In this document: piece after piece, positions 54,049 through 61,787 of the stretch
How the letters are laid out: each line of letters starts with the position of its first letter
Position numbering within the stretch: position 1 is the stretch's first letter
Assembly: GCF_001298265.1 (NCBI RefSeq)
Contig: NZ_LGSZ01000047.1
Location: 62,001 to 126,000 of the forward strand
Direction of reading: 5' to 3'
From: Allobosea vaviloviae
Lineage (GTDB): Bacteria > Pseudomonadota > Alphaproteobacteria > Rhizobiales > Beijerinckiaceae
DNA length: 64,000 nucleotides
Notes under the pieces: generated by a model
Database searches by the model: none
The model's input: the letters and a program-made list of their open reading frames with translations, nothing else
What the model was told of the DNA's origin: nothing
Program-made: the position numbers and the translations under genes

Positions 54049-55158
54049 TCACGGAATCAAATCCGACTTCACGACCTGCCCGATATCGATCGGCTTCCCG
54101 ATCAGCCCGAGCCTGTGGAAGGTGTCGGCCCCCTTCTGCATCAGCTCCGGATCGAAATGGCCGAGACCCTTCGCTGCCGTCGTTGGCGACACCGTGGAGA
54201 TGTTGCGCAGCTTGATGATCTCGAGGTTGAGCGCCTCGTCGCGGCCGTTGATCGCCCGCGTCACCGCGACCTTGGCGGCCTCCTCGGGCTTGGCGATCAT
54301 CCAGGCGGCGCTGTCGCGATAGGCTTCGAGGAAGCGCTTCAGCAGCGGCTTCTTCGCCTCATAGGTTGCCTGCGTCACGACGAAGATGTCGCTCGGCAGG
54401 TTGAGATGGTTCTTCACCTCGATGACGTCGAAATCGGCCAGCCCCTTCGACTTTGCCACCAAGAGCCCGGTATCGGTCGCCGCGGTCGCATCGACCTGTC
54501 CCTGGATCAGCGGGGCGAAGTTGAGCAGGCCTGTGACCTCGATCGTCGCGTCCTTTTCGGTCAGCCCGACCTGGTTCAGCAGCACCTGCAGGTTCTGCCG
54601 CGTGCCGCTCGACAGCGAGTAGACGCCGATGCGCTTGCCCTTGAGATCGGCCGGCCCCTTGATGCCCTTGGCCTTGGGCGCGACGACGTTGAACACGTTC
54701 TGCGGATAGATGTTGTAGATCGCGACCAGCTTCTCGCCCTTGTCGAGCGCCAGATACAGCGCGGCCGGGTCGGTGAAGGCGATGTCGGCCTGGCCGGTCA
54801 GCATGGTCTGGATCGCCGAGCCGCCGCCGGTGCCGGGCACGTAACCGAGATCGATGCCTTTTGCCTTGAAGAAGCCCTTGTCGGGCTCGGCCAGCAGATT
54901 GGTGATCTCGCTGATCGGCTGGCTCCAGCCCGCGACCGTGACCTTGTCGAGGGGTTGGGCATGGGCGGAACCGAAGCTGGAGGCGACCGTCATCAGAGCG
55001 ACAGCCATCCACTCAGCCCTCATCCTGAGGAGCCGCGAAGCGGCGTCTCGAAGGATGCTCCAGATGGCTCTGGCGCCTACTGAACCATCCTTCGAGACGG
55101 CCCTGCGGGCCTCCTCAGGATGAGGGCTCGGGGGAACGAACCGGCCTCTGGCAATCAT
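54049..55158 (-). CDS. ABC transporter substrate-binding protein (NMT1/THI5-like, ThiY type)
   Basis: 369 aa from ATG at 55158, which follows AAGGG six bases after the permease stop. Residues of about 11-46 are encoded by a palindromic repeat, and the export signal (MAVALMTVASSFGSAHAQP) follows only then. An ATG at 55008 with GAGGG before it gives 319 aa and a normal signal. The mature part (KVTVAGWSQPISEITNLLAE; GFFKAKGIDLGYVPGTGGGSAIQ; GQADIAFTDPAAL) is NMT1/THI5-like. Under a TPP riboswitch such proteins bind thiamin precursors or related compounds; here the ligand may be a carboxylic acid. Confidence 0.88.
   Translation of the reverse strand: MIARGRFVPPSPHPEEARRAVSKDGSVGARAIWSILRDAASRLLRMRAEWMAVALMTVASSFGSAHAQPLDKVTVAGWSQPISEITNLLAEPDKGFFKAKGIDLGYVPGTGGGSAIQTMLTGQADIAFTDPAALYLALDKGEKLVAIYNIYPQNVFNVVAPKAKGIKGPADLKGKRIGVYSLSSGTRQNLQVLLNQVGLTEKDATIEVTGLLNFAPLIQGQVDATAATDTGLLVAKSKGLADFDVIEVKNHLNLPSDIFVVTQATYEAKKPLLKRFLEAYRDSAAWMIAKPEEAAKVAVTRAINGRDEALNLEIIKLRNISTVSPTTAAKGLGHFDPELMQKGADTFHRLGLIGKPIDIGQVVKSDLIP
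55018..55127. repeat. Palindromic repeat element, family E, at the 5' end of the binding-protein gene
   Basis: CCTCATCCTGAGGAG at the left pairs with CTCCTCAGGATGAGG at the right; TCTCGAAGGATG and CATCCTTCGAGA pair inside it. The 110-base unit is open in the gene's frame. Confidence 0.92.
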
Positions 55159-55161
55159 GGC

Positions 55162-55911
55162 TTACCCTTTCAGATGGTGGCGCAGCAGCAGCCGCTCGGC
55201 CAGGAGCGCGGCCTGATAGAAGACCATGCCGAGCAGCGTGATCACGATGAAGAGGGCGAACATCAGGCTCGAATCCATCACGCTCTGGGCGGCGATGATC
55301 GAGGCGCCGAGCCCGGCCCGGCCGCCGATGAACTCGCCGACGACGGCGCCCACCAGCGCCAGAACGACCGCGACGCGAAACCCGGCGAGGATGACCGGCA
55401 GCGCGCTGGGCAGCGTCAGCCGCAGCAGCGTCTGGAGCCGGCCCGCACCGAGCATGCGAAAAAGCTCGCGCCGGGACGGATCGACCTGGGCGAGCCCCGT
55501 CAGCGTGTTCTCCATCAGCGGGAAAAAACAGATCAGCGCGGTGATCACCACGGTCGGCGTCATGCCGAAGCCGAACCAGACGATGAAGAGCGGGCCTAAA
55601 GCGAGCTTGGGGACGACCTGGCTGGCGACGATGTAGGGGTGCAGGAGGCGGCGCAGGAAGCTGGCTTCAGCCAGCAGAACGCCGGTCCCGAGCCCAACCG
55701 CGCAGCCGAGCGCCAGCCCCAGCGCCATTTCGGTCGCGGTGAGCCGCAGATGCGGCCAGAGGCGCCCCGTGGCGATCTCGCTCCACAAGGTCGCGAACAC
55801 GGCCGACGGCGCCGGCACGATCAGCGCCGGCACGCCGCTGAGCCGGCACCAGGCCTCCCATGCGGCGAGCAGGGCGACCAACAGCAAAGCCGAGGCGAGG
55901 CGCGTTTTCAT
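55162..55911 (-). CDS. ABC transporter permease (ThiX/SsuC type)
   Basis: 249 aa from ATG at 55911, overlapping the ATPase stop (ATGA). About six membrane segments; the inner-membrane coupling loop is AQVDPSRRELFRMLGAGRLQTLLRLTLPSALPVILAGFRV near 155-195. It belongs to the nitrate/taurine/thiamin-precursor permease group. Third of six genes in the riboswitch operon. Confidence 0.92.
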   Translation of the reverse strand: MKTRLASALLLVALLAAWEAWCRLSGVPALIVPAPSAVFATLWSEIATGRLWPHLRLTATEMALGLALGCAVGLGTGVLLAEASFLRRLLHPYIVASQVVPKLALGPLFIVWFGFGMTPTVVITALICFFPLMENTLTGLAQVDPSRRELFRMLGAGRLQTLLRLTLPSALPVILAGFRVAVVLALVGAVVGEFIGGRAGLGASIIAAQSVMDSSLMFALFIVITLLGMVFYQAALLAERLLLRHHLKG

Positions 55912-56672
55912 GGCGCTTCGTCCATCGCCTGCCGCAACGCCAGGCAGAGCGCATTGAACGGCTGGGCGTAGCGCATCTCCCGGCGGCGCGGACGCGGCAG
56001 ATCGATGGGGAGGTCGTGATGCAGCCTGCCGGACGCCATGATCGCGACGCGGTCGGCGAGATAGACGGCCTCCGTGATGTCGTGGGTGACGAAGAGCACG
56101 GTCGTCGCATGCAGCGCACACAGCGCCAGCAGGTCGTCCTGCAGTTCCTCGCGCGTCAGCGCATCGAGCGCCGCGAAAGGCTCGTCGAGCAGCAGCAGAT
56201 CCGGCTCTGTGATCAGCGCGCGGGCGACCGCGACCCGGCTCTGCTGCCCGCCCGAAAGCTGCCCGGGATGCCGCTCGCCATAGGCGCCGAGCCCGACCCG
56301 GTCCAGCAGGGCGCGGGCCTCGTCGCGATCCTGCGCGGTGGGGCGGCGCTTCAGCGACACTGGCAGCAGCACATTGTCGAGGACGCTGAGCCAGTCTAGC
56401 AGTGTCGGCTGCTGGAAGACGAAGCCGATGCGCGAAACCGGCCCGGTCAGCGCGACGCCGTCAATGCGCACGCTGCCTTGGTCCGGCGCCAGCAGCCCCG
56501 CCGCCAGCTTGAGCAAGGTGGTCTTGCCACTGCCGCTGCGGCCGACCAGGCAATGGAAGGCGCCGCGCGGGATCGCCCAGTCGACGCGATCAACGATCGG
56601 CGGCTCCGCTCCATAGCGAAAGCTCGCCTCGTCGATGACGACGAAGCCATCCGTCCCCGGCTCAATCGACAT
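55908..56672 (-). CDS. ABC transporter ATP-binding protein (ThiZ/SsuB type)
   Basis: 254 aa from ATG at 56672, which lies inside the end of the LuxC-like gene (11-base overlap). Walker A GRSGSGKTTLLKL, signature LSGGQQSRVAVARAL, Walker B LLLLDEPFAALD and the His switch FVTHDITEA. Drives import with the permease above. The 11-base overlap with the LuxC gene shows the importer and the reductase genes are one translational unit. Confidence 0.93.
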   Translation of the reverse strand: MSIEPGTDGFVVIDEASFRYGAEPPIVDRVDWAIPRGAFHCLVGRSGSGKTTLLKLAAGLLAPDQGSVRIDGVALTGPVSRIGFVFQQPTLLDWLSVLDNVLLPVSLKRRPTAQDRDEARALLDRVGLGAYGERHPGQLSGGQQSRVAVARALITEPDLLLLDEPFAALDALTREELQDDLLALCALHATTVLFVTHDITEAVYLADRVAIMASGRLHHDLPIDLPRPRRREMRYAQPFNALCLALRQAMDEAP

Positions 56673-58113
56673 AATCGGCGAAGCCTTCGGCGGCGAGTTC
56701 CGCCGATTGCTCGATCTCGGTGATGGTGACGAGGTCGAGCAGGTTGAACCGTCCGTCATTGTGCCAGCCGGCCTCGGGCGCAGTCATCCGCCCGAAGGCG
56801 CAGATCCGCGTCACGCCGGCCTCGCCCAGCAGCGCCGCGACGCGGAACAGCTCCTCGGGCGCGGCCGCGACGGCTGCGCTCTGGAGGAACGCCCTAAACG
56901 GCGCGATCAGCGGGATGACCGCATCGAGACTGTCCACGGCGACGATCTTGAGCGTGCGGTTCAGCCCGCTCGGCGCCAGCGGCTGCGCCTCTTCGACGAG
57001 CACGACGCTCCAGGGATCGGCGGCGTCGCCGAACACGACCGGGCCCTCCCCATCGAAGGCGCGCATCTCCTCGGTAGTCCGCCAGGACGCGACGCCGGCC
57101 GCCTCCGCCACCGACAGCGCTCGGCGCGGATGCCGGCGCGCGAAGCCCGCCAACTCGCGCGAGACCTGTTCGGCAAAGTCGCGTGGCGAGAGCCTGCCGC
57201 CGCGCGCGACGAACAGCATCTGCGGCGAGTAGCAGCCCTGCTGCTCGTAGCGCGCCACGTCATGGGCGACGAGCCGCGCCAATGGCCCGGCCCGGCGTGT
57301 GTCGAGCGCCGCCGCCGAGACCAGCCCGAAGCCGATCTTGTGGCCATGGGACAGGAAGCGCGCCGTCACCGGCACGCGATCCCGGAGTGCCGCGAGCGCC
57401 GCATTCCCGCCAAAGGCGACGATCGTGTCCGCCTGCGACAGCCAGACCCGTTCGTGCTCGGCGTCGCCGCCCTTCCACCACACGACCGCGAGGCACTCGC
57501 CCAGCTTCGGGTCGATCTCGGCCAAAACCTTCGCAAACCAGCCGGCCAGAAGCGGCTCGGCGCTGGCGACCTTGCCGACCGTTCCCGCCTTGACCAGCAG
57601 CCCCGACATCAGGCTCCACAGCGGCAACCCCGGCACATTGCCGGCCCAGACATGCAACAGCAGCTCCGGCCCATGGGCGCGCGTGAAGCCACCCTTCATC
57701 GCCGGCTGGAAGGCATCGAGAACGCCGGGATTGGCGAAATCCTCGGCGAGGAAGCGCTGCAATTGCGGCGCCCGAAACGTCCTGAGATAGCCCGACAATC
57801 CGAGGCGCACCGTCTCGGCATCGTATCCTGTCACGATCGGCAGCACGGCCTCCGCCTTGCGGCGCCAGGGATCGTCACGGTCGAGCAGCCGCGCCACCGC
57901 CTTGTCGAGGGTCGCGACGATCTGCGCCACGGACAGCGTCTTGAGATAGGCCCGCGCATTCTCCCGGACGCGAGCGGCCAGCGCGAGCGCTTGCGCCTCG
58001 CTGAGCACCGGCACCGACACCTGCACGCTCTCGCCCCAGGCGGCGAAGTCGAGCACGCGCCATTCGACCTCCTCGGCCGACAGCCCTGGCAGATGCCCGG
58101 CGACCTCGCGCAC
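56662..58113 (-). CDS. LuxC-like acyl-protein/acyl-CoA reductase
   Basis: 483 aa, GTG start two bases after the LuxE-like stop. LuxC family core: HVWAGNVPGLPLWSLMSGLLVKAGTVGKVASAEPLLAG and the active Cys294 in YEQQGCYSPQMLFV. In the lux system this enzyme takes an acyl group from LuxE and reduces it with NADPH to an aldehyde. luxA, luxB and luxD are absent, so the role is not light. The TPP riboswitch and the attached importer suggest an acid linked to thiamin. Confidence 0.92.
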   Translation of the reverse strand: MREVAGHLPGLSAEEVEWRVLDFAAWGESVQVSVPVLSEAQALALAARVRENARAYLKTLSVAQIVATLDKAVARLLDRDDPWRRKAEAVLPIVTGYDAETVRLGLSGYLRTFRAPQLQRFLAEDFANPGVLDAFQPAMKGGFTRAHGPELLLHVWAGNVPGLPLWSLMSGLLVKAGTVGKVASAEPLLAGWFAKVLAEIDPKLGECLAVVWWKGGDAEHERVWLSQADTIVAFGGNAALAALRDRVPVTARFLSHGHKIGFGLVSAAALDTRRAGPLARLVAHDVARYEQQGCYSPQMLFVARGGRLSPRDFAEQVSRELAGFARRHPRRALSVAEAAGVASWRTTEEMRAFDGEGPVVFGDAADPWSVVLVEEAQPLAPSGLNRTLKIVAVDSLDAVIPLIAPFRAFLQSAAVAAAPEELFRVAALLGEAGVTRICAFGRMTAPEAGWHNDGRFNLLDLVTITEIEQSAELAAEGFADYVD

Positions 58114-58115
58114 GG

Positions 58116-59225
58116 CTAACCCCGCGCCGCCTTGAGGAACTCCGCGACAGCGAGCGAGCAGCCCTTGGAATCGGCGCCATCCACCCGCCCGAGCAGCTTG
58201 AAGCCGCCCTCGACCATGATCCCGGCATCCTCGGTCAGGATCGCCGAGACGCAGTTGAAATGGGCGAGGTCGTGATGCACCAGCACGCCGGTGGACCCCT
58301 CCGGTAGGTCGCGCCCGCTGACGGGATCGACGACCCGGCTGCGGATCCAGTGCGGCCCGGATTTCACTGGCGGGCAGATCGCGTTGCCGTCGTCGTAGAA
58401 CTGCGTGCTGAGCTCGGTCATCCCGTACATGTTGATGCAGGCGCTGCGGTCTACGCCGAGTGCGGCCGAGAGCGCATCATAGAAGGCATCCGCCCCCATC
58501 TCGCGCGACTGCCCCTTGAAGCCGCCGGTATCGAGGATGCGGCTGCCCTTCGGCAGGGCAAAGCGGCGCCCCTGCGCCGCCAGCGCATCCAGCAGATGCA
58601 CGAAGCTGTAGCTGGCGCCGAGCAGCGCATAGGGGCGCCCGGAGGCCTGCGCCCGCTCTAGCGCAGCGGTCAGCCGGGCGAGATCGAGGCCATCCGCGCC
58701 GATGAAGCCTTCGCTGTCGGCCGTTCCGCACTCCTGCTTCGCCAGCGCGAGATAATGCGCCAGGGACGAGTTCGGCATCGCCTCCTCGTCGGGGAAGAGA
58801 ATGCCCATCTCAATCCGCTCCAGCCCCCGCATGAAGCGCGCTCGAAAATTCACCAGCATCGAGCGGTCCCAGACGGCCAGCGTCGGGTGATGGCTCTTGC
58901 CCCGGACTCCGCCTTGCGTCGTCCCGCTCGTCATGAAGACGCGCTGTGCCCTCTCCGGCGGAGTGCAGCTCAGCGTCATATCCTTGAAGGCGGTGATCGG
59001 CACGGCCGGAATGTCGCGCCAGTCGCGGACCGTGAGCGTGGTGCGCCCGCGCTGGATGGCGAAGCGCCGATAGGGGGGGTTGTTGGCGAACTGGTAGGCG
59101 AAAACGTCGAGCGCCATCCGCTCGAACTCGGCCTCGCTCGCCTCGTCGCGGTCGATGAAGGCGAGCAGCGCCTCGATGATCTCAGCTTCCGTCACGTCCA
59201 GCCATGCCTTCCCACGGGACACCAT
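58116..59225 (-). CDS. LuxE-like acyl-protein synthetase (acid-activating enzyme)
   Basis: 369 aa. Adenylate-forming motifs: MTSGTTQGGVRGKSHH at residues 98-113 and NMYGMTELSTQFYDDG near 265-280. A Cys near the C terminus (Cys356 in SKGCSLAVAEF) sits where LuxE carries its acyl-accepting Cys. The enzyme would activate a free acid with ATP and hand it to LuxC. Start ATG at 59225 has no clear ribosome site; a GTG at 59195 has GGGAAGG upstream and is an alternative. First gene after the riboswitch, 88 bases downstream of it. Confidence 0.9.
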   Translation of the reverse strand: MVSRGKAWLDVTEAEIIEALLAFIDRDEASEAEFERMALDVFAYQFANNPPYRRFAIQRGRTTLTVRDWRDIPAVPITAFKDMTLSCTPPERAQRVFMTSGTTQGGVRGKSHHPTLAVWDRSMLVNFRARFMRGLERIEMGILFPDEEAMPNSSLAHYLALAKQECGTADSEGFIGADGLDLARLTAALERAQASGRPYALLGASYSFVHLLDALAAQGRRFALPKGSRILDTGGFKGQSREMGADAFYDALSAALGVDRSACINMYGMTELSTQFYDDGNAICPPVKSGPHWIRSRVVDPVSGRDLPEGSTGVLVHHDLAHFNCVSAILTEDAGIMVEGGFKLLGRVDGADSKGCSLAVAEFLKAARG

Positions 59226-59312
59226 GGTCCGGCGACATGCCTTGCACGGGGCCTTGAGAATCCGGCCTTCGGCGCGAGCCTGGAAAAGGAGCGGCGATCC
59301 GCCCGATGTCCC

Positions 59313-59415
59313 GCATCCCTACGCCGGTATGAACCGGATCAGGTTCGGAGGGTCACCGCGTCGTCCGGATAGGACCCGAACCGGCGGAATCTCAGCCTCC
59401 TAGCGAGGCCCCCCT
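59313..59415 (-). ncRNA. TPP (thiamin pyrophosphate) riboswitch
   Basis: On the minus strand the class signature reads GGGGGGCC...GAGGCTGAGATT, then ACCCTCCGAACCTGATCC and GGTTCATACCGGCGTAGGGA, which matches the THI element including CTGAGA, GAACCTGATC and the closing CGTAGGGA. It lies upstream of the LuxE-like gene with no other gene between, so thiamin pyrophosphate should reduce expression of the whole operon. I could not assign a terminator in the 88-base expression platform; hiding of the ribosome site is more likely. Confidence 0.96.
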
Positions 59416-59549
59416 TGGAACGCGGCCAGCATGACGGCGCGCATGCGGCGATGTCAAGAATGGCGGCCGAACAGCCGCCATGGCGCCAGGGATGAAACAT
59501 TGCGGCGGCGACGCGCGTTGTCGAAGCGAACCACGCAAGGAAACGAAAC

Positions 59550-59759
59550 ATGGAACTCCCGCAGGACGCACCTCTGGTCGTGATTGCCAGCGAGGACGAA
59601 TATCAGGAGGCCCTGGCGCAGATCCGCGCCGCCAGCGTCCTGCCGGTCGGCACGCCCGAAACGATCGAGGCGGCCGGCCTGTCCGCTGCTGTCCGCGCAT
59701 GGGAGCAGGAGCACGGCACCGGACCCGGCACGCACGCCGCCGACGCGCCGGCGCACTGA
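59550..59759 (+). CDS. Small acidic protein of unknown function
   Basis: 69 aa, ATG preceded by AAGGAAACGAAAC. The N-terminal half alternates strand and helix (APLVVIASEDEYQEALAQIRAAS), the rest is helix then a Gly/Ala/His tail. No known motif. Followed 79 bases later by another small gene on the same strand. Confidence 0.6.
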   Translation: MELPQDAPLVVIASEDEYQEALAQIRAASVLPVGTPETIEAAGLSAAVRAWEQEHGTGPGTHAADAPAH

Positions 59760-59838
59760 TCGCGCTTGCCTCTCACACGTGCCCGCGTCGCGCTGGCGCT
59801 ATCCCGGCACCCCTCGATCAATCGTAAGGAGAAGACCG

Positions 59839-60105
59839 ATGGACCCCAATCGCGAGAACGCCACCTCGCCCGTCGAAGATGATACCGGCCGTATCGCCGA
59901 GGCCGACGGCGCCGCCCATCAGACGAGCCTGCGCACCAATGTCCACGACGAAGGCAGCGATGCCAACGACACCAATGACGGGCTGACGGAATCGCAGGAG
60001 GCTGTCCGTCACGCCGCGGAGGATATCCCGACCGGCCAGCGCCCCGAGGGCCGGGCTGACACGATCCCCGTCTTCGATCGCGGGTCGCTTCCGCCGAAGG
60101 TCTGA
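59839..60105 (+). CDS. Small hydrophilic protein of unknown function
   Basis: 88 aa from ATG at 59839, with TAAGGAG seven bases upstream. Very polar, rich in Asp, Glu, Asn and Thr (HDEGSDANDTNDGLTESQEA), no hydrophobic core; probably disordered. Could be a stress-related hydrophilin; I do not recognise a family. Confidence 0.6.
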   Translation: MDPNRENATSPVEDDTGRIAEADGAAHQTSLRTNVHDEGSDANDTNDGLTESQEAVRHAAEDIPTGQRPEGRADTIPVFDRGSLPPKV

Positions 60106-60172
60106 CAGCGCCCGGCCGATCAGGCTACGCGTCACAGCGCTGGTTGCAGCGAGCGGCGCAAGATCAAGGAAG

Positions 60173-60262
60173 TGGCGGACAGGGAGGGATTTGAACCCCC
60201 GATACCCTTGCGGGTATGCCGCATTTCGAGTGCGGTGCATTCAACCACTCTGCCACCTGTCC
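60173..60262 (-). tRNA. tRNA-Ser (anticodon CGA)
   Basis: Acceptor arm GGACAGG/CCTGTCC with discriminator G and encoded CCA at 60175-60173. Anticodon loop CTCGAAA, anticodon CGA (Ser codon UCG). A long variable arm (ATACCCGCAAGGGTAT) and T arm GGGGGTTCAAATCCC fit a class II tRNA-Ser. Confidence 0.97.
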
Positions 60263-60380
60263 GCGGTCGCCTTCGGTCGAAGCAGGCGGGTTACTACACG
60301 CGGCTTCGGGCCAAAACAAGTCTCCGGTCGCAACAAGTCGTGTGCCCGTCATATTTCGGGCAGGGAGCGCGTGCTTTCCC

Positions 60381-60409
60381 TTGACCTCACGAGGCCATCC
60401 GACTATCGA
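60381..60409 (+). promoter_or_regulatory. Probable housekeeping promoter of rplU-rpmA
   Basis: TTGACC at 60381 and TATCGA at 60404, 17 bases apart, 173 bases before the rplU start. The rest of the 319-base gap after the tRNA holds no gene that I can support; a structured leader is possible. Confidence 0.5.
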
Positions 60410-60581
60410 GCCTCATCCGGCGTGGGGAAACCCGCGCCCGATCTCTTTTGGCCTCATGGTGTCGCGGTTTCGCGAGCGGGGGCCGGCAAGAGCGAACCCG
60501 ACCCGCAACGACTGCCAAAAAGCTGTCCCGCGTGCCCTCCCCGGAGGCCATGACAGGGCAGGGCCGAACATGGAGGATAAA

Positions 60582-61268
60582 ATGTTCGCAGTCATCAAGA
60601 CCGGCGGAAAGCAATTCCGCGTTGCCGCCAACGACCGCATCACCACCGCCAAGATCGAAGGCAACCCGGGCGACACCGTCGCCTTCGGGACCGTGCTGAT
60701 GCTCACCGACGGCGAGAAGACCACGCTCGACGCCAAGGCCCTCTCCGAGATCACGGTTGCTGCCGAGATCGTCGAGCAGGCCCGTGGCGAGAAGGTCATC
60801 GCCTTCAAGAAGCGTCGCCGCCAGAATTCGAAGCGCAAGCGCGGTTTCCGTGCCGAGCTGACCGTCATTCGCATCACCGACATCCTCACCGGCGGCAAGA
60901 AGCCGGAGATGAAGAAGGGCGAGGCGTCCCCCGTCGCGCTGAAGGCCGCCTCCACCGAGACCAAGGGCAAGGCCGCTCCGAAGGCTGCCAAGGCCACCGA
61001 GGCCGGCGCCATCGACGCCTCCAACCTCTCGCTGATCTCGGGCGTCGGCCCGACCATCGAGAAGAAGCTGCGCGCCGCCGGCATCACCTCCTGGAACGAC
61101 ATCGCGTCCTGGAGCGAGGCCGATGTCGCCAAGTGGGACGAGGAGCTCAAGCTCCGCGGCCGCGCCACCCGTGAGGAATGGGTCGAGCAGGCCAAGGAAC
61201 TCCTGGCCGGTAAGCCCCCGCGGGCCAAGGCTGACCAGGCCGAGCAGGCTTCCGGCGAGGACTACTGA
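60582..61268 (+). CDS. rplU: 50S ribosomal protein L21 with C-terminal helix-hairpin-helix extension
   Basis: 228 aa against about 103 for plain L21. ATG at 60582 follows GGAGG. Residues 1-105 are L21 (MFAVIKTGGKQFRV; KVIAFKKRRRQNSKRKRGFR). After a Lys/Ala linker, residues of about 145-215 form a helix-hairpin-helix domain (LSLISGVGPTIEKKLRAAGI; SWNDIASWSEADVAKWDEEL). The extension is known in this bacterial order. Operon with rpmA. Confidence 0.94.
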   Translation: MFAVIKTGGKQFRVAANDRITTAKIEGNPGDTVAFGTVLMLTDGEKTTLDAKALSEITVAAEIVEQARGEKVIAFKKRRRQNSKRKRGFRAELTVIRITDILTGGKKPEMKKGEASPVALKAASTETKGKAAPKAAKATEAGAIDASNLSLISGVGPTIEKKLRAAGITSWNDIASWSEADVAKWDEELKLRGRATREEWVEQAKELLAGKPPRAKADQAEQASGEDY

Positions 61269-61368
61269 CGCACCCCGTCAGTCCGTCTCCGTCTTTCGCG
61301 CCCGGACCGGCTGGCTTTTGCCGCCGATTCGGGTTAGAGACCACATATCAGTTTTGAGGTAGGGCGTT

Positions 61369-61635
61369 ATGGCTCATAAAAAGGCAGGCGGTTCATCCCG
61401 CAACGGTCGCGACTCCGCAGGCAGGCGCCTCGGCGTCAAGAAGTTCGGCGACCAGGCCGTGATTCCGGGCAACATCATCATTCGGCAGCGTGGGACCACC
61501 TGGCATCCCGGCGCCAATGTCGGCATGGGCAAAGACCATACCCTCTTTGCGACGACGACCGGTCGCGTCCGATTCACGACCAAACTCGGCCGAGCTTTCG
61601 TGAACGTAGTCCCGGCCCAAGAGGCCGCAGAATAA
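61369..61635 (+). CDS. rpmA: 50S ribosomal protein L27
   Basis: 88 aa. [22 protein letters not shown] is the typical N terminus that reaches the peptidyl-transferase centre. Second gene of the rplU operon, followed by a strong terminator. Confidence 0.97.
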   Translation: MAHKKAGGSSRNGRDSAGRRLGVKKFGDQAVIPGNIIIRQRGTTWHPGANVGMGKDHTLFATTTGRVRFTTKLGRAFVNVVPAQEAAE

Positions 61636-61728
61636 GACGGCGGATAGGGAAACTCCTCGATCCGCCGGTTCCATCGAACCGGAACGGATCAGGGGTCTAG
61701 CCCTCTCAAGGGTCACCCAAGGTCAGCG

Positions 61729-61765
61729 AAAGGGAGATGGGACAAAATCCCGCCTCCCTTTTTTC
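61729..61765 (+). terminator. Rho-independent terminator after rpmA
   Basis: AAAGGGAGATGGGA-CAAAA-TCCCGCCTCCCTTT followed by TTT: the arms pair except for a small bulge and end in a T-run. It lies 94 bases after the rpmA stop and before the GNAT start. Confidence 0.88.
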
Positions 61766-61787
61766 GTTTGCGCCGACGGAGAGACCG

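Noticed and set aside
56662-59225. Bioluminescence operon
   Set aside because: LuxC- and LuxE-like genes are present but luciferase (luxAB) and luxD are missing, and the control element is a TPP riboswitch.
60105-60262. tRNA-Ser as an integration site for a genomic island
   Set aside because: No integrase gene and no second copy of the tRNA 3' end were found in the window.
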